A stretch of 64,000 bases of DNA from Symbiodinium natans (lineage: Eukaryota; Sar; Dinophyceae; Suessiales; Symbiodiniaceae). The stretch covers positions 221,001 to 285,000 of the forward strand of contig CAJNDS010002373.1 of the NCBI GenBank assembly GCA_905221605.1. The letters are read 5' to 3'. Made by a program: the position numbers and the translations under genes. Numbering within the stretch: position 1 is the first letter of the stretch; each line of letters starts with the position of its first letter. Below are positions 50,247 to 63,021 of this stretch, one piece after another. The notes under the pieces were generated by a model, which was given only the letters and a program-made list of their open reading frames with translations, ran no database searches and was not told the DNA's origin.

Positions 50247-51945
50247 ACACACTTGTACATTGCACATAAAATCCGTAGAAAGATATTGTTAAAAGAACCC
50301 CGCAAACATAGCCACGGGAAGAGAATCATCGACAAGGTGCCTCCAGCCCCCCGGCACCGAAGCACCCCCAACCCCAAACCCAGCCCATGGCCTTCAGGTG
50401 GGTCAGCACCAACTTCTCGTCCCTCCAGCGCCGGGTAGCGGCATTCCTCCAAACTCAGTTACGAGGACTGAAGTGTTGCCAACTGAAATCCGGATCTAAG
50501 GGCTTTCTGGGGGCGGGAGATGCAGCTGCCTGAGCTCTTCTACAGGCATCTCGCGTTGGATCGTTCCGAGTAGCAAGCAAGCTAAAAACACAACGCAACC
50601 CGAACTCCCCAAACACCCCAAACCCCCCGAGAATCCTTAAGCGACCCTGAAGGGCCTTGGCCACTGACCCCTCGAAGCCTGAAGATGGCCAAGCGAACAA
50701 TAAATGCCCTGAGAATGCGACTCCCCCAACGACTCTACACCTGCATCAATCGAATTCTTGGAAGCGACTCGGGCTTTCACCACCGCAATTTAGACGACGT
50801 TTAGGAGTTTTCGTAAAGCCTCGCGCATGCCCAAACACTCTCACTACTCATCAAAGGACCTGTCGTTTCTAAATGCTATTGCGATCTATGGAGGTGGGCC
50901 ACGCCTTCGGATGAAAAGGATCTTTGGCCGCAAGCCCCGATCTGCAATCCTCGATCCACAGTTCTGCATCATGGGTTGGCGTATTTGTTCTTACATGCAT
51001 GCTTCCATGCTTTCGCTACGTACTGCCAGGTCCAAAGAGGCTTGATTTGGGCTTATGGGCAATGACAATTCTTAACGTCCAGAGACAGTCTCGGAATGCC
51101 ACGAGGGTTATGTCTGCGAAACCCATTGGCGGGAACAGCAGAGTTTGGCGGTTGTGTTTGGTGGCTATCCAGTACTGCAGCACCTCTACGTCGCTCGACG
51201 TTTCTACTGCACTCCACGGTTCCGGTAGAACGCCCCTTTTGCCCCGAACCTACGCCTGAATGCAACGCGAAAAGCGGGTCCTGCACTTTCGCAAGGCCTT
51301 GGCGCGGAAAGCTTGTACCTGACACTCATGGGGCCAACAATTCCAAGCTGAGAGTAGGGTGTCAGATTTCGGGTTTCGGCCATGCCAGTTTAAGGATTGG
51401 GGTGAGCTTATCGCTCGATTGTGGGTGCAGACCCGATCGAGTGTTGAAATAAGAGTCATGGGATTCTGTATAGCCACAAGCACGAACCCTCCCTGAAGTC
51501 CAGGCCCAGAAACTGCCATCGCCCCTTCCGAAGACAAAGAAGCATGAAGCAAGCCCATAAACTGTCAACATATTAGAAACCCCGAACCGTAATCAGACCA
51601 ACAATAGTCTGTGAACTAAGCTCTCAGCCCCTTCAACCCTCAACATCCCACAGCCCTAAATTGAATTCAATCCCTCCCCCCTTGCCGCCCTCGCCTGTGT
51701 GCCGTCCCCGGGCCATGGTCGCCAGCGCTGCGCCGTCACCGCAAAGCAATCCGTGTGGTTCCGATCCTGGACATTTCGAGATAGCTGTGTATATAGGGCC
51801 TTTTGCTGTGTATGTGGCGGGGCAGGCAATGGGACTGGGATCAGGCACACCATCACGCAGGAAGCACGTGCTGTTTAGGCACTTTCCATGAGTGAATTCA
51901 CAGGAAGTTTAGTTTCTGAAGGCAAACAATGAGGGGAAACTGCTT

Positions 51946-52302
51946 TTGCAACAGACAGATCCTGATCAACTTGTTAGTGATGTCAGGGATGCGCCTTCAG
52001 GCTTGTTGCAGTGGGGTTTCAAGGTAAAGCTTCGAGGACTTTTGGAAGGGAGTAACAGCGCCAACAAAAATGCTGTAAATGCCAGGATTTTGGGCATGCT
52101 CACAAAAGGCGTGAATGCTCCTGACAGGGCGTCTGACTCCAAAACGTCAAACATCATGCATAAGAATCGGCAAAACGCTGTAAATATCTGTGTTCCGGCA
52201 TGTTTGCAAAAAGGCATGAACGCGTGTGAGAGCGGATATGACTCCGACACTGTCAAAAGTCCTTGTGAAGAGTGCTGTACAAAGAGGCAAAAAAACACCT
52301 AA
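51946..52302 (+). CDS. ORF with a diverged internal repeat
   Basis: 118 codons. Two units of about 38 residues share the pattern NAVN...L-x-KG-(V/M)-NA...SDS-x-T (NAVNARILGMLTKGVNA against NAVNICVPACLQKGMNA). The second unit is Cys-rich (PCEECC near the end). Similarity is kept at protein level while the DNA has diverged, which hints at selection, but the ORF is on the opposite strand to all supported exons and no family is recognised. Confidence 0.22.
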   Translation: MQQTDPDQLVSDVRDAPSGLLQWGFKVKLRGLLEGSNSANKNAVNARILGMLTKGVNAPDRASDSKTSNIMHKNRQNAVNICVPACLQKGMNACESGYDSDTVKSPCEECCTKRQKNT

Positions 52303-53082
52303 AACACCACGACCGTCGACGTGGTCCAACTAAACCCACCCGTGGGACCAAAATCAGCTTCGGGACAAAAAGTTCTGCTGAAATACGAATGAAGATGCAT
52401 TCTTGACACATATTGAAGCTCACGATTCCAAGATCTTGGCATTGGGGGTTTCGGAGAGAGGCTCCTGTTATCTCCTGTTCTCGTTTGGTGCTTGGTCACA
52501 AGTACTCAGCGCGTCTGATTGCGGTTCTCTCGTCTCCGAACCATGCTACAGGGCATTCACACAAAGAGGAACTTGCAAAAATCACAAAACCCTGGAAGTG
52601 TAGGATGCTGTAAGGAACAGTGCTCCCTGAACGAGCTCCCCGCGGGGTGGCCGGCGTGGAAGGTTGGCGGGCGGGGCACCGCAGCATCCTCGAAGGCGAC
52701 CTGTCCAGTTGATTTCAGGCTTGAGTTCTGGGAATCTTGTTGGGCAAGCATCATGACAAATCATGACCTTACCACCTCCAACCAATCAGCAGACAGAATA
52801 AACGAAGCTGCGCAGTCCTGAACTAAATCCCCACATCCTAGACAAAAAAGAGCTTACAGGCTCCTAAAGCTTCTTGCCAAAGCCTCTAGGCCCTAGGCCA
52901 TGTCAGGCCTCTTCCATGAACCTGGGTCGGAAGTGGCCAGGCAGCACAGCAATCGTCTAGTACATGTGATCGTCCAGCTCTCACCAAAAACGAACTGCGT
53001 TGCCAGAAAACGAAGGCGTGTGCGACCCAAAAAAGGCAAGGTATATGAACGATGAACCCGATCTTCGGAGATGAGCCTTCAC

Positions 53083-53154
53083 CGATGAGAAGTTGCGCGA
53101 GGCCCCCATCATTCTTAACATCAAAAGAAGGAGCTCCTCCATGGGGAAGATGAC
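53083..53154 (-). CDS. Candidate exon, hydrophobic helix
   Basis: After CGGCAG|G it reads VIFPMEELLLLMLRMMGASR then NFSS, 24 codons in phase 0 with a GTGAAG donor. It could be a buried or membrane helix. No family recognised. Confidence 0.33.
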
Positions 53155-54567
53155 CTGCCGGCCTGTTTTGACCTGAGCTCTCAGGCTCGGAGCGGTTCGG
53201 AGGCATCCTTGAGCACTGTCGGTTTTGGTATTGAGGGAAACTCAACCCCCGCCTCGACCCAAACAGCCATGCTCGCAAAGATCCGCGAGCCCTGTGAGCC
53301 CAAGTTGTGAGATTCCAGCCTGCAAATCCCATAGCCATCCCTAGCCCTAGCCGAAGGGCTGGGCTGGATCAAACTCCCCCAATGTTTTCCCTGCATCTTC
53401 CTTGGCGCCGGGTGGCACAGCGGTCATTCTCCATGCACTCCGTGGCTGCATGCTTTGTTAGCACCTCGGGTGCCCAGCCAAGGCTAGAGTGCCTACAAAC
53501 GGAATGGTCTAGGAGTCTAGCAACATCGGGCTTTGCAAAAATCAGGTTCAAGCTCTGCTCACTGCTCACACTCGAAAGAGTGCAACGATCCTCAACTCTA
53601 AGCTCCAAAATCCTGCACTCGGCCGCCGGCACGCTCCACGGTCCTCTGACCGCTACCCAGTGCTTCCAATGACTCCGGCCCTGGCTACAGACTTCGACTC
53701 GAGAATTTGTTCGGGGGCAGATAAGGTCTGGTGATTTGTCTTGGGTCTTGGGGAAGTCGAGGCCCCTGTCCCCCGCATCAAAAGCCCCCTTGTCGGAAAA
53801 CGATTTGCCTTGGAAAAGCCGATGGAGCCACAGGGCGTCCCGGGCCTCAGGCCACAGGCTGTGATTTAGGATGCCAAAAAAGGCAGGACTAGAGCAGGTG
53901 CGGATAGGTGCATGGGTCGGTGCTTATGGAGACAGCTCCGAACCCGGAATACTACAAGGACACTTCAGCGAGTCCATGCAGGTTTGCTGCGCTGTCCACA
54001 ACATTCTGCGCCCAGCGCAGCGCAGGCACCCGTCTAGCATCGTCTGGCCATCACTGGCCAACGGAAGCCACAACGCAAATGCAGGACACGCATCGAAGTC
54101 TGATGTGGCGCATACCGGGCATGAAGCATACAGGATGCATACAGGGCTTGAAGATCCATGATTCATGTACAGTGCTGCCGGGCGGTCCCGCGCTCATGCT
54201 TTGGCGCGACATGCAGCAAGTCACATGTGTGGGGGGGGCGCAGGTGCACGCAAAGCCCTTTTGACCACCAGACCCCCAGACTCCAGCACAAGAAAAAATG
54301 ACATGATGCAGAATACAAAGCGGCTCTCCACAAGCATAGCCTCCCCGGCTTCAACTTCCCGTCAAGTCTGGCGCTGTGTTCATTTCCTAATCTTCTTGTA
54401 CCTGTTCTGAAGGCAAAGTGGACTTTTCGTTTGTTCGTCCAACAAGCGAGCCAGGTGTTGCGATGAACAAACTATCAAAAATCTCTGTCGTTGCTCTATG
54501 TTGCTGGTGAAGCTTCACGCGTGATTGAAACACAGAGCCGGACGCTTGGGAAGTCAAGCAACGAATG

Positions 54568-54646
54568 TCAGATAAACGCATGATGAAGAAACAACATGCA
54601 AAAACCCGCCAACATCAGGTTGGACCCCAGGAAACCGCCCGCAACC
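54568..54646 (-). CDS. Candidate terminal exon with membrane-like segment
   Basis: After ACAAG|G it reads VAGGFLGSNLMLAGFCMLFL then HHAFI and TGA. The hydrophobic run could be a C-terminal membrane segment. Supported by acceptor and composition only. Confidence 0.25.
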
Positions 54647-56136
54647 CTTGTTGCACCCTTCACATTACATCTGTGATCATCTGTGTCTTCGTTACGGTCT
54701 GGAGAGCCAAGCAAGAGCACCCAAACCGATGAGAACCCAAAGACTAAATTCATGTGGCCCTCTAGCTCCTTGATTGTGGATGTGTGACAGGGAATGAGCT
54801 GCATCCGTGAGGTTAGGTAGCCGGTCGGGGGTCAAAGGAGTGGAATCGTAGCGGCTGATCTTCTTCTAGGACCGCTTCGTAGACGGACATACGACACCAA
54901 ATTTTGCCATCTGATTTTATTTGTAATGAAGTGAACCTTGAGCACCTGTGCTCGCTCGTTCCATTTGTGCCGTTGAATTTGTGTGAAAAAAACATGTTAA
55001 AAAATAAAAGTCAGGGAGTGAAAAGGACCGCTCGCACGAAGTCAATCAAAGATCGAGGGATAACACAAGATAGATACGACGCTTCTCGGATGATTTGCTG
55101 GACTATAGACGTGCCGACCCGAACGTGTCTCACCACGCAGCACCTGATGCAATGGGCGCCGCGCGAAGTGCGCGATGTTCGTGCGCAGCTCCCCTGTCAG
55201 GAGGCCAACCCCGTGCCACCTCAGATCGTTGCAGTGTCGTTGCAGATCCGAAGCTTCAAGTTGGAGGGAGCTCCAATTTTAGGATTGGGATTTGAAAAAG
55301 TGTGTTTTGAGCCGCAGGTTGCCTAAGAAACACTTGTCCGACTCCCTGATATCCACTCGTGGCAGGCACTCGCACTTTTCCCATGGGCGCGGGACGCTCA
55401 TGGATGTGGAGCCCTACTCGCTACAGGGATGCGGTCTTCGCTGTCCCTCTGGTCTATGAGGCAAGTCTGAGACAAATCGCCTTTCTGGAATGCTTTTACT
55501 ATGGCACATGATTTTGCGACGGTATGCAGGTGCAGTCCCCTTACCTTACGCACGGACAGTCATGCGCACTGTAGGTCAAAGTCTGAAGCTCAAATCCAAT
55601 GCTACATGTGAAGATCACACCGTCTGCGGAAGTATACTAGGTCCTGGAATCATGAAATGCAGTAGTTATGCCTGTGGGCTACCGCAGCTGCGAACATCCA
55701 AAGCGGACTTGCTTGGCAAGCCCGCCTACGAGACGCATGCACCATTGACGACTGCATCGTTCTGCTTGAGTATGCCACGTGCTAATACGTGCTAAACTTA
55801 GGGGATCACGGGAGGGGGGGGGGGGGTGGAGGCAACCCTCTTCATCGTGACATTCATGACGTCTTAACTACCGTCCGCTTAATAAGCCCAAGCCTTAAGC
55901 CCACCCCTCTTGGCCCGGGCAGGACAGACAAGACTCTGCGAGACGATCAAGGCGATCGATATATTGCGCCCCCCTTTGCTAGCGCACTCCTACCTTTTTC
56001 TAGCGCACTCCAAACACTTGCGCCAGATTACCCCCCCCACCGGTCCAGTTCGGCTGAGGCGAATGACTTCTGAAGGCTGCTTGCCACACCCTCTGCTAAC
56101 CCGTTTCGTTGAGCTGTTGTCTCGGAATCACCTAAC

Positions 56137-56262
56137 CCTTGAATCCGATGTTCGGAGTCAAGGGTGCTTTGTCCCTCACGCCGGGAACACTTCGACAATC
56201 ATCGATCCATATCGATCCCTTCAAGCCGTCGCGCATACTACATGCGATTGTGTCCGAAACCC
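56137..56262 (-). CDS. Candidate exon, family not recognised
   Basis: After TTAAAG|G it reads 41 residues, including VSDTIACSMRDGLKGSIWID and then VRDKAPLTPNIGFK, ending G|GTTAGG. Good frame and splice signals, but no homology that I recognise. Confidence 0.33.
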
Positions 56263-58484
56263 CTTTAAACAGGACAAACCCCGACCCAGATTCAGACTCG
56301 CATGGCTTCCCAAGATGCCCGCTCGAGATAGGGCCAACCCTCTGAACACTAGACCCCTTGCCGACTACTCCGCTCATGGCCTCATGGGCTGGCATCCGAG
56401 GGTCCGGAACGGGGCTCTGGGCTGAATGCCAGCAAATAGAGCCTTGGCAGGTTTAGGGGAGGGGGGGACAAGGGCGAAAGGACCGCCGAGCTGAAAGGAA
56501 AGCCGGAGAATAGAAGCTGAGGCCACTGCTCTTGGGCACGGTCGTAGTCCTTCTTCTGAACACACACCTGGGGCTGAGGCTCCAACATGTACCTGAACGT
56601 TCCCTGACGTTCCCCGGGTTGTCTGCGGGGGTTTGCATCGCCCCTTAGCCCTTTTGGATTGAAACTGAGTTAAAGCTCACAGGATGTGAAGGCCGAACCA
56701 AGGATCTTGTGGGGTGCCCGGAGGGTCCTCTGACTGAGAAGGCAACCCAGTCTGTGTATGCCTTGAGATGCTTCTTCAGGCTCTTGGTTATGAAGCCCAG
56801 AACACCTTGACCCTGGTGACACTGGAGACCCCGGTGCCTGTCCCAAAGCTGCTCGCGTGTCACGGAGCAGGTCCTTTCAAGCGAAAGCTCTCGAGAGGTC
56901 GTTCAACGGAAAATGTCTCGCAAGGATGGCCCTCGCAACCTAGCAGCCCTTGCATTTCTCGAAGGGTCTTCGGCGTCCTGCACCGATGCCGCGAAGCTGG
57001 GCTGGTCACTGGAGCCCGCTGACGAAGAGCACTCCGGCATGGAGAGCCTTGAGCTTCGAGGAATCCCACTGTGGCAGGCTGTAGGAAAGAAAGCGCCAAA
57101 CTAGCCGCTAGCCCGAGCATTGGAAAGCGTCGAGAATCGAGACTTTAGGTCTCGCGTTTGGCGGTTCTCGGGTCACAGGTGCTAGCTGCTTAGCTGAGCT
57201 GCTCAGGCCCTGCTCGGCTAGCAGTTGGTGTGGATCTAAGCTGCGCCGTATTGATAAACACCGCTACGACACTAGAAGGCCAACGAGCCAGTACTAATCC
57301 AAATGACTTTGTCAAGGATACATTTAAAACCACGACAGCAGCTATCTACAGCATGCGCATGCATGCCCTCAATTCCGCCCCGATTGTGAAAGCAAGCAGC
57401 ATCAGCTCGAGTGTAGCAGTGGCCGCCGCCAGCCGCCGTTCCTCAGCTTGCTGCACATTTTACATTCTATGCTGGCTCGCATGGTTTTGGGGGGACGTTT
57501 AGCTGCGGCTTCGAGGCGAAAACTATCTACACATTGGTGATGCCACTGAAGACAGGCATCGCTATTTCTCAGGAGGCTTGAGCGCTTGAGGCTCACAGCT
57601 AGCGATTTCCTAGTCGTTCACCGCGCCGACATGGGCTGGAGTTCGCCAGCACTGTTTATGTCGAGCTTCGTTTTGTTTCTTGTTGATGGTTCAGGGTTCA
57701 AAGTACTGTAGCCTAAAATTGAGGAGTATCCAGGAGCCCTCAAGCCCACCTCTCCCCAGGAGAAAGAATGACTGCAGGCAAATGTTCGCAAAGGAGCCCA
57801 AGCCCAACCAGCATCTCCAGACACAAAGAAAAAGCGAAGCACAAACAAAGCAAAAAAAAAACAAATAGTAAAGCACAAAGCAAACAACAGAGCCTGCACT
57901 GGCCTACACCATCATACAGCCCACAAAGCGATCCAGGGCCCCAGGCCGCGGCCCCGAGCCGACCTCCCTGGCGGTAGACCTGAGCCATGAGGCCTTGGCT
58001 GAGCAGGCATCGCGAAGCATCACTCTAAGCCCCAAGCCCCAAAGCACATCAAAGCACCAAAACCCTAAACCAGCTTGTTCGAATGGTGCCTGAACACTTC
58101 AGGTCGTTAGGAGCCTGCAGAGTTAGGTCCGAAGTGTTGGGGGCGCGCTTCGAGCTCCAGGCCTGAACACCTCGACATCCCTACTCAGGAGACCGTCACC
58201 CCAGGATGGGAAGGGAGCTTGCGATTCTGGTGGCTTTCTTTGGGCTATGATCATGACCGAGGTGCCCCAAATCTGCGTGCGCCGCTTCATTAGCTGCAAA
58301 TCTTTCTCTGCCTTCGCCGGGCATTTAAGCTCTCGAGCTAATGATGCTAGTGTACCCCCTGTGCCCTTGTAGTCCTAAGTCCTAACATTAAAACATCCCC
58401 CATCCGCGCTCAGATGCACAAGTTGCAGCTGTGCAGTCTCGAAGTTGCATAAAAGCCTTCGAAGCCATATGTACTACCTGAGTT

Positions 58485-58600
58485 TCAGAATGTTCCCGGC
58501 TTCTTGTTCATCGAGGCCTGCATCCTCTCCGCGAGAACCTCGTCCGCGGCTGTGTAGGCGTCGATGGCGCCCTCCGCGTCCGCATCCCACCACAGGATGC
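58485..58600 (-). CDS. Candidate terminal exon of an unrecognised gene
   Basis: After TGAGAG|G the frame reads ILWWDADAEGAIDAYTAADE followed by VLAERMQASMNKKPGTF and TGA. The acidic, alanine-rich helix and the splice acceptor make it a good 3' exon. Two more exon-like pieces lie upstream on the same strand. The exon needs one carried base, which the upstream piece supplies only if its donor is a GA rather than the more obvious one. No family recognised. Confidence 0.4.
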
Positions 58601-58763
58601 CTCTCAGAACTGGACCCCCCCAAAAAAAAAACTTCTTCAGTGCCCAAGGTGCTGATAGAGCAGCCCGAACGAGAAGATGGTCTTCGCAGTGCTTTCAGTT
58701 CAGGGAAGAACAATGGGTGGGGAACACAGACCCTCACAATGTTTTTCTCCAACATTTCGCATC

Positions 58764-58833
58764 CTGGATTTGGTCTTCGGCAGTGGATGGCCTCCATACT
58801 TGGTGAGGAGCTCCACGTGCAGGTCACTGTTGC
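58764..58833 (-). CDS. Candidate internal exon of an unrecognised gene
   Basis: After GCTGAG|G it reads NSDLHVELLTKYGGHPLPKT then KS, with a possible GA donor. YGGHPLP looks like a conserved turn, but I cannot name the family. It probably belongs with the exons at 59215-59110 and 58600-58485. Confidence 0.38.
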
Positions 58834-59109
58834 CTCAGCTGAAAAGCCACGGGAAGGCTACGTTTGTTGACTTAAGGAAGTTCAGGCTCGAGCTTCTATC
58901 TCGACCTGTCAACTTCATATCAAAAACACAACGAAATCCAGGCCCTAAGCAAGTAAGACTGCCACCAAGTCCCTGTACTGCCAAAGCCCGGAGTTCCACA
59001 ACACAGAGATATTCGGCGAGTTTTCGGGGTCGTGTGGGCCATTGTGAGCCCTGAAGTAGCGCTGGGCTGATTCTAGGTGTTAGGATTGGTACTTGACGTT
59101 CCGGCCTAC

Positions 59110-59215
59110 CTTACATGCCGATGGGACTGAGGCCAAGGAGCAGAGCGGACACGCCTCGTCGCAGATTTTCTCAAGCTGCATCTCCAACAGATCCGCTGCC
59201 CGTTCAAACTTGCAC
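59110..59215 (-). CDS. Candidate internal exon with a CxxC pair
   Basis: After ACCCAG|G it reads 35 residues, including CKFERAADLLEMQLEKICDE then ACPLCSLASVPSACK, ending in phase 0 at a GTAGGC donor. A helix followed by CPLC suggests a metal or disulphide site. No family recognised. It is likely the same gene as the exons at 58.8 and 58.6 kb. Confidence 0.4.
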
Positions 59216-60727
59216 CTGGGTCGTGTGGTGCTCAAACCTGTTCGTTCCTTTAATCTATCCAGCACTTGGTTTGTGTGGACTTGACCAGTGACATTGATAT
59301 TGCGCAAACGTCAATGTCAAACCTACTCCCGCAGTAGTGAAGACGTCCGACAGGCGAAGAATGCAACTATTCAAATTTCATTCGCCTGAGCCGCCAGTCG
59401 CAGGGACTACCAAACCCATTCAGCCGCAGGCTGCGACTTGACCAGTGCGAGGGCTTCAAGTATCGGGGCTGAGGGACCCAAACAGTAGCTTAAACCCAAA
59501 CCCTACATCCATCTCAAGAAGTCAAGAAGTCAACAAGATTGGCAGCTGCAGGCTGGGAGACGTTCGATTGTAGGCATCATGCACCCAAAACGCCCACATC
59601 GGCCCCTATCCCTGAATCCACTTTCCACCCACCCTGACATGCAGAGGCACAATGCCCCACTTGGTCCCGATAGCCATAATGCCCCACTCTGCAAAAACCA
59701 CTCCCCACAGTTTCTTCAACCCGAGCAGCTCGCACCTACGCTAACCCACGTTAACCGTTAACCTGCATTGGCTCTCGTTCAAAGACCTGACTTCGGCTGT
59801 GTGCCCCAAGCGGCAAGCCCAAGAAGTGGTCTGCTGTCACCTGAAGCGTTCGGTGGCAGAGTTCAGCTTTGTCTCTGTTTAGGTTTTACGAGAGATCTCT
59901 CTCCAAGGCGGTGTTAAAGCATGTGAGTGTCACCAGTGGGCGTAATTCTTTGGGAGAAGGTGTTGAGCTTGGGGGCTACCTACTTGCAGCTTCTGAACTT
60001 CGATCTGCGGCCACGGGGTCATCGTTTTGGAGAGGCTGACATGCAGAGCACCTACAAATCTGCGTGCTGAAGCAGGTTCACAGATCAGATGTTCCGCTTC
60101 ATACCCTCGACCCCAAGGTGACAAGCGATTGGCTCAATTGTTTCTTTTCTTGATAAGCTGCAACGCGCGACAAGCCCAGAGTTTAGTTGGGATATGTAGG
60201 GACGTGAGTTGCAAATGTAGCAGGTTGGCACTGTGAACTGTAAAAGCAGAGAATTCCAAACTCAAAGAGTAAACCGACAGCTCTACAGCCGAAACCCAGC
60301 AGCCAACATTATCACCTCATTTAGTCGTCGGAAAGTGACCCAGCAGTGGAATGCCTGATCCTGCTCAACCTCAACATCCGGGGCAGCGGCCATCGCTTGC
60401 AAAGCTCTTTGCTTCAGCTGGTCAACGCTTAATTGTTCCTGCCGCCGAGGCGCCAAGCGATTCGCATAGATTGATGCTTCTGCCTTCTGCCACTTAAATA
60501 TGTGCCTAGAGAGTCACACGAATGCCGCACGATGGCCGCGCATGATGCGCAAGGTTTACCCGAGAGGAGATAGTCTTATGGGCCTCCTGAATGCATGAAC
60601 CCACCAAAAAGCACCGGCATTGAAGCAACTGCGAGGAATCTACGCGGCAGTCGAGGCGTCAAGAAGCCTCACACAAGCCCCCAATTGGCCCATACAAGCA
60701 GCACAGCGGATGCGGGGTTGGACAGGC

Positions 60728-60838
60728 CTTGAGGTTTCAGGACTGTCAGTTTTGGTGGGACTCGGATCGCGGGACCTCCGTTCTCTGTGCTGCTTTCTTG
60801 TCTCGCTTCCCCTTCTTCTATCTGCGCCGACACGCCCC
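60728..60838 (-). CDS. Candidate exon, disordered acidic segment
   Basis: After TTGAAG|G it reads 36 residues, including GVSAQIEEGEARQESSTENG and then PPKLTVLKPQ, ending at a G|GC donor. Same strand and style as the 61 kb exons. Family unknown. Confidence 0.33.
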
Positions 60839-61143
60839 CTTCAAGTCTCATTCATGTCTCTCTAGTTGCCTTCATTCCTGCAAAAGTGCTACTCTTCTGT
60901 CCCTTGATCGATTCCTTGGTTCCAAAGCGGGTCTTGTCTCATGTCTCCACGTCTCGTCAGTCCCTAAGCTTACAAAACCGATCGTCCCTTCCTATCTCCG
61001 TTGCGGCTGGAACCGGATCGCGGGACGCGCCCCGCTTCTGCTTCTTCTTCTTCTACTATGCAAGGTCGAAACTATTCTCAAACACTTCGACAATATTCAA
61101 ACGCATGCAACACATTGCAAACTGCACTTTTCACACCCCTGGC

Positions 61144-61224
61144 CTCAGGCGCTTGGGTGACCTCTGCAGGGACCGGTTGCTCTGGCTCCGTCGGCTCCAG
61201 CGTCGGCTCCGCAGGGGCCTCGTC
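61144..61224 (-). CDS. Candidate exon, Pro/Glu-rich linker
   Basis: After GCAGAG|G the 27 codons begin DEAPAEPTLEPTEPEQPVPA and end in phase 0 at a GC donor (GAG|GCC). The two other frames read as arginine-rich or contain stops, so this frame is favoured. It looks like a disordered linker in the same gene as the 61.39 kb exon. Confidence 0.38.
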
Positions 61225-61339
61225 CTCTGCATCAACTTAGGGGTTCCTGTATTAAATTCAGCTGCCCTCTGGGGAAAACATCAATGGCACTTGTCAATCT
61301 AGGCAGAAGTGTGAGTGAGCTCAGTGGGCCCCCAATGGC

Positions 61340-61390
61340 CCGGAGCTCCTGCTCGACCACCGCCTCCTCCACCAAGGTGCTGCTGGACGC
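61340..61390 (-). CDS. Candidate exon, acidic helix
   Basis: After CTGCAG|G it reads ASSSTLVEEAVVEQELR (17 codons) and ends in phase 0 at a GC donor. It joins in phase with the Pro/Glu-rich exon at 61224-61144. Family unknown. Confidence 0.35.
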
Positions 61391-62241
61391 CTGCAGAAAC
61401 TCTGAACGCCCCGAAAACTCGCGGTTTGGCCTACCGGCCTTTGTCAGAAGAAACACTGACAGTGGTGCCAACAAGCGCCAACGATTGACACAATGCCAGA
61501 TGGGCCACTATTTGACACAATGCCGACACTGATTTCGGAACTTTGAAAGGGAGCCTCTTGAACATATCTGAGCTCCACGGAAAGCCCCAACACCCAACAA
61601 TGGGTTCGACTGCAAATGCGAGAATGCCGTGCATCTACATTCCGACTCGGCCTTAAGAGTTTAAAGACCACCCGAGTTGCTCGAATCAAAGCCCTGCACC
61701 AGCTCCTTTTGTTGCCTGGACCTATATACGGGTGCTGGTCGCTCCGCCCGTGAGGGTGTGCCGTTCGACTGCGGGCGACTGAGAGCTCAAGAATGTCACC
61801 GTCTAGAAGATGCATATGATTCTTGCAGCCAAACCTACCCATGGTTTCAGCCGCAGCCATCCGCCCTGTCGAAACAGGCAAGCTGCATAGCCGATGCTGC
61901 CAGACAGGGCATGAAGGGCTTCAAGGTTTGAGGGCTGCACTGGGCTGCCTAGGCCTAGGCTTCGCCAAGACAAAACAATAGTAGGCTCGATGTCGATTTT
62001 GTAGTTGTAGCAGTGTTCGGGATATGGTAGAGCCCATTCTGCGTGGAGCATGGCTGCCCACGAGTGCTCTGGCAGAAACGACAGCCACCATAGCCATCCC
62101 TTCCCTGCACTATGGACACTATGGACAGCTTCAACGATCCAGCAGGTCTCAGCAACACTCCTTCGCACTAAGCATCCCAAGCAGACCCGCCACAACTGGT
62201 TCTCTCCTTTAGGTCCCAAACCTGCTGAGCTCCACTTCCAC

Positions 62242-62843
62242 TCACTTCGGGTTTCGCAGGACCAGAATCACCGAGTCCCCTCGGAGGAACATTTTGCTGA
62301 TGAAGCGATCCTTGTTGACCGGCTTGGCCTTCCGCGAAAAGGAAGTGCCATAAAAGCCTGAACTACGGGGAAATCATGAATATCGAGATCGAGACCTTCC
62401 CTGCCACATCTTTTACAAGCCGTCATCCTACACTGCTCCCCCCCCCCAATTCAATCCCCATGCCAAAAGCAGGCTAGCAGCAGGCCAATACTTTTTAACA
62501 AGCAGCCAGGACCCCACCCTCCTGGTGAAAAGTAGTAAAGGGTGCTCACTATGAATGCTTGCATGGCATGGCACGCGATTCGCCATGCACGCAGCACCCT
62601 TTGTATGCCTTATGAGCCTTACAGTCACCAAACCCAACGAGCATGTGAAATTCAACGTCCACAGGCCTTCTTCTTGCCGCCATGCGGGGTCTCAGTCCAC
62701 ATCTCACGGACCTGCCAAAGGTTCGGACTCTGTGTGTGTGTGTGTGTGCATGCTGCGCACCTCATGCTCTGTAGAGAGCCGCAAGATGGGGCAGCTGAGG
62801 AGCGCGCGTTCTCCAGCACCATGTTCGAATGGCGGTCGAAAGC
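62242..62843 (-). CDS. SNRPD2: Small nuclear ribonucleoprotein Sm D2, 3' part (three exons)
   Basis: Sm D2 is one of the seven Sm-ring proteins that bind U1, U2, U4 and U5 snRNAs in the spliceosome. Exons: 62843-62808 ([12 protein letters not shown]), 62711-62667 ([15 protein letters not shown]) and 62328-62242 ([20 protein letters not shown]... RNPK, stop TGA). They join in phase 0 and match the human order [28 protein letters not shown]. The C terminus lacks the last few residues of the human protein. Donors are both GC; acceptors are CCAG|G, GCAG|G and GAAG|G. The N-terminal half (first Sm motif, NCRNNKKLLGR region) was not found in the last 1.1 kb. It may lie past the window end or in exons too diverged or short to see. 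Confidence 0.92.
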
Positions 62844-63021
62844 CTGGAAAGCACATCCCACCATGCGACTGGAAACCATCGACAACATCTGTGCCCTCAC
62901 TTCGGCAGTTGGGAGACCTTGCGCCCCATGTCGACACCACCACCCCCACTACTCTCTGCATGTCTGTCTGTCTCGGAGTGCTTGTGGCGCGTGCGGTGCA
63001 GGCGGTCAGTAAGTGCGGTGC

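Larger units (their letters stand above)
47900..58480. other. Mostly unassigned, isolated candidate exons
   Basis: Apart from the candidate exons at 53.1, 54.6 and 56.2 kb, the ORF at 51.9 kb and a CTAT repeat, I see no feature that I can support. Poly-G/poly-C runs occur at 55.8 and 54.2 kb. Confidence 0.45.
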
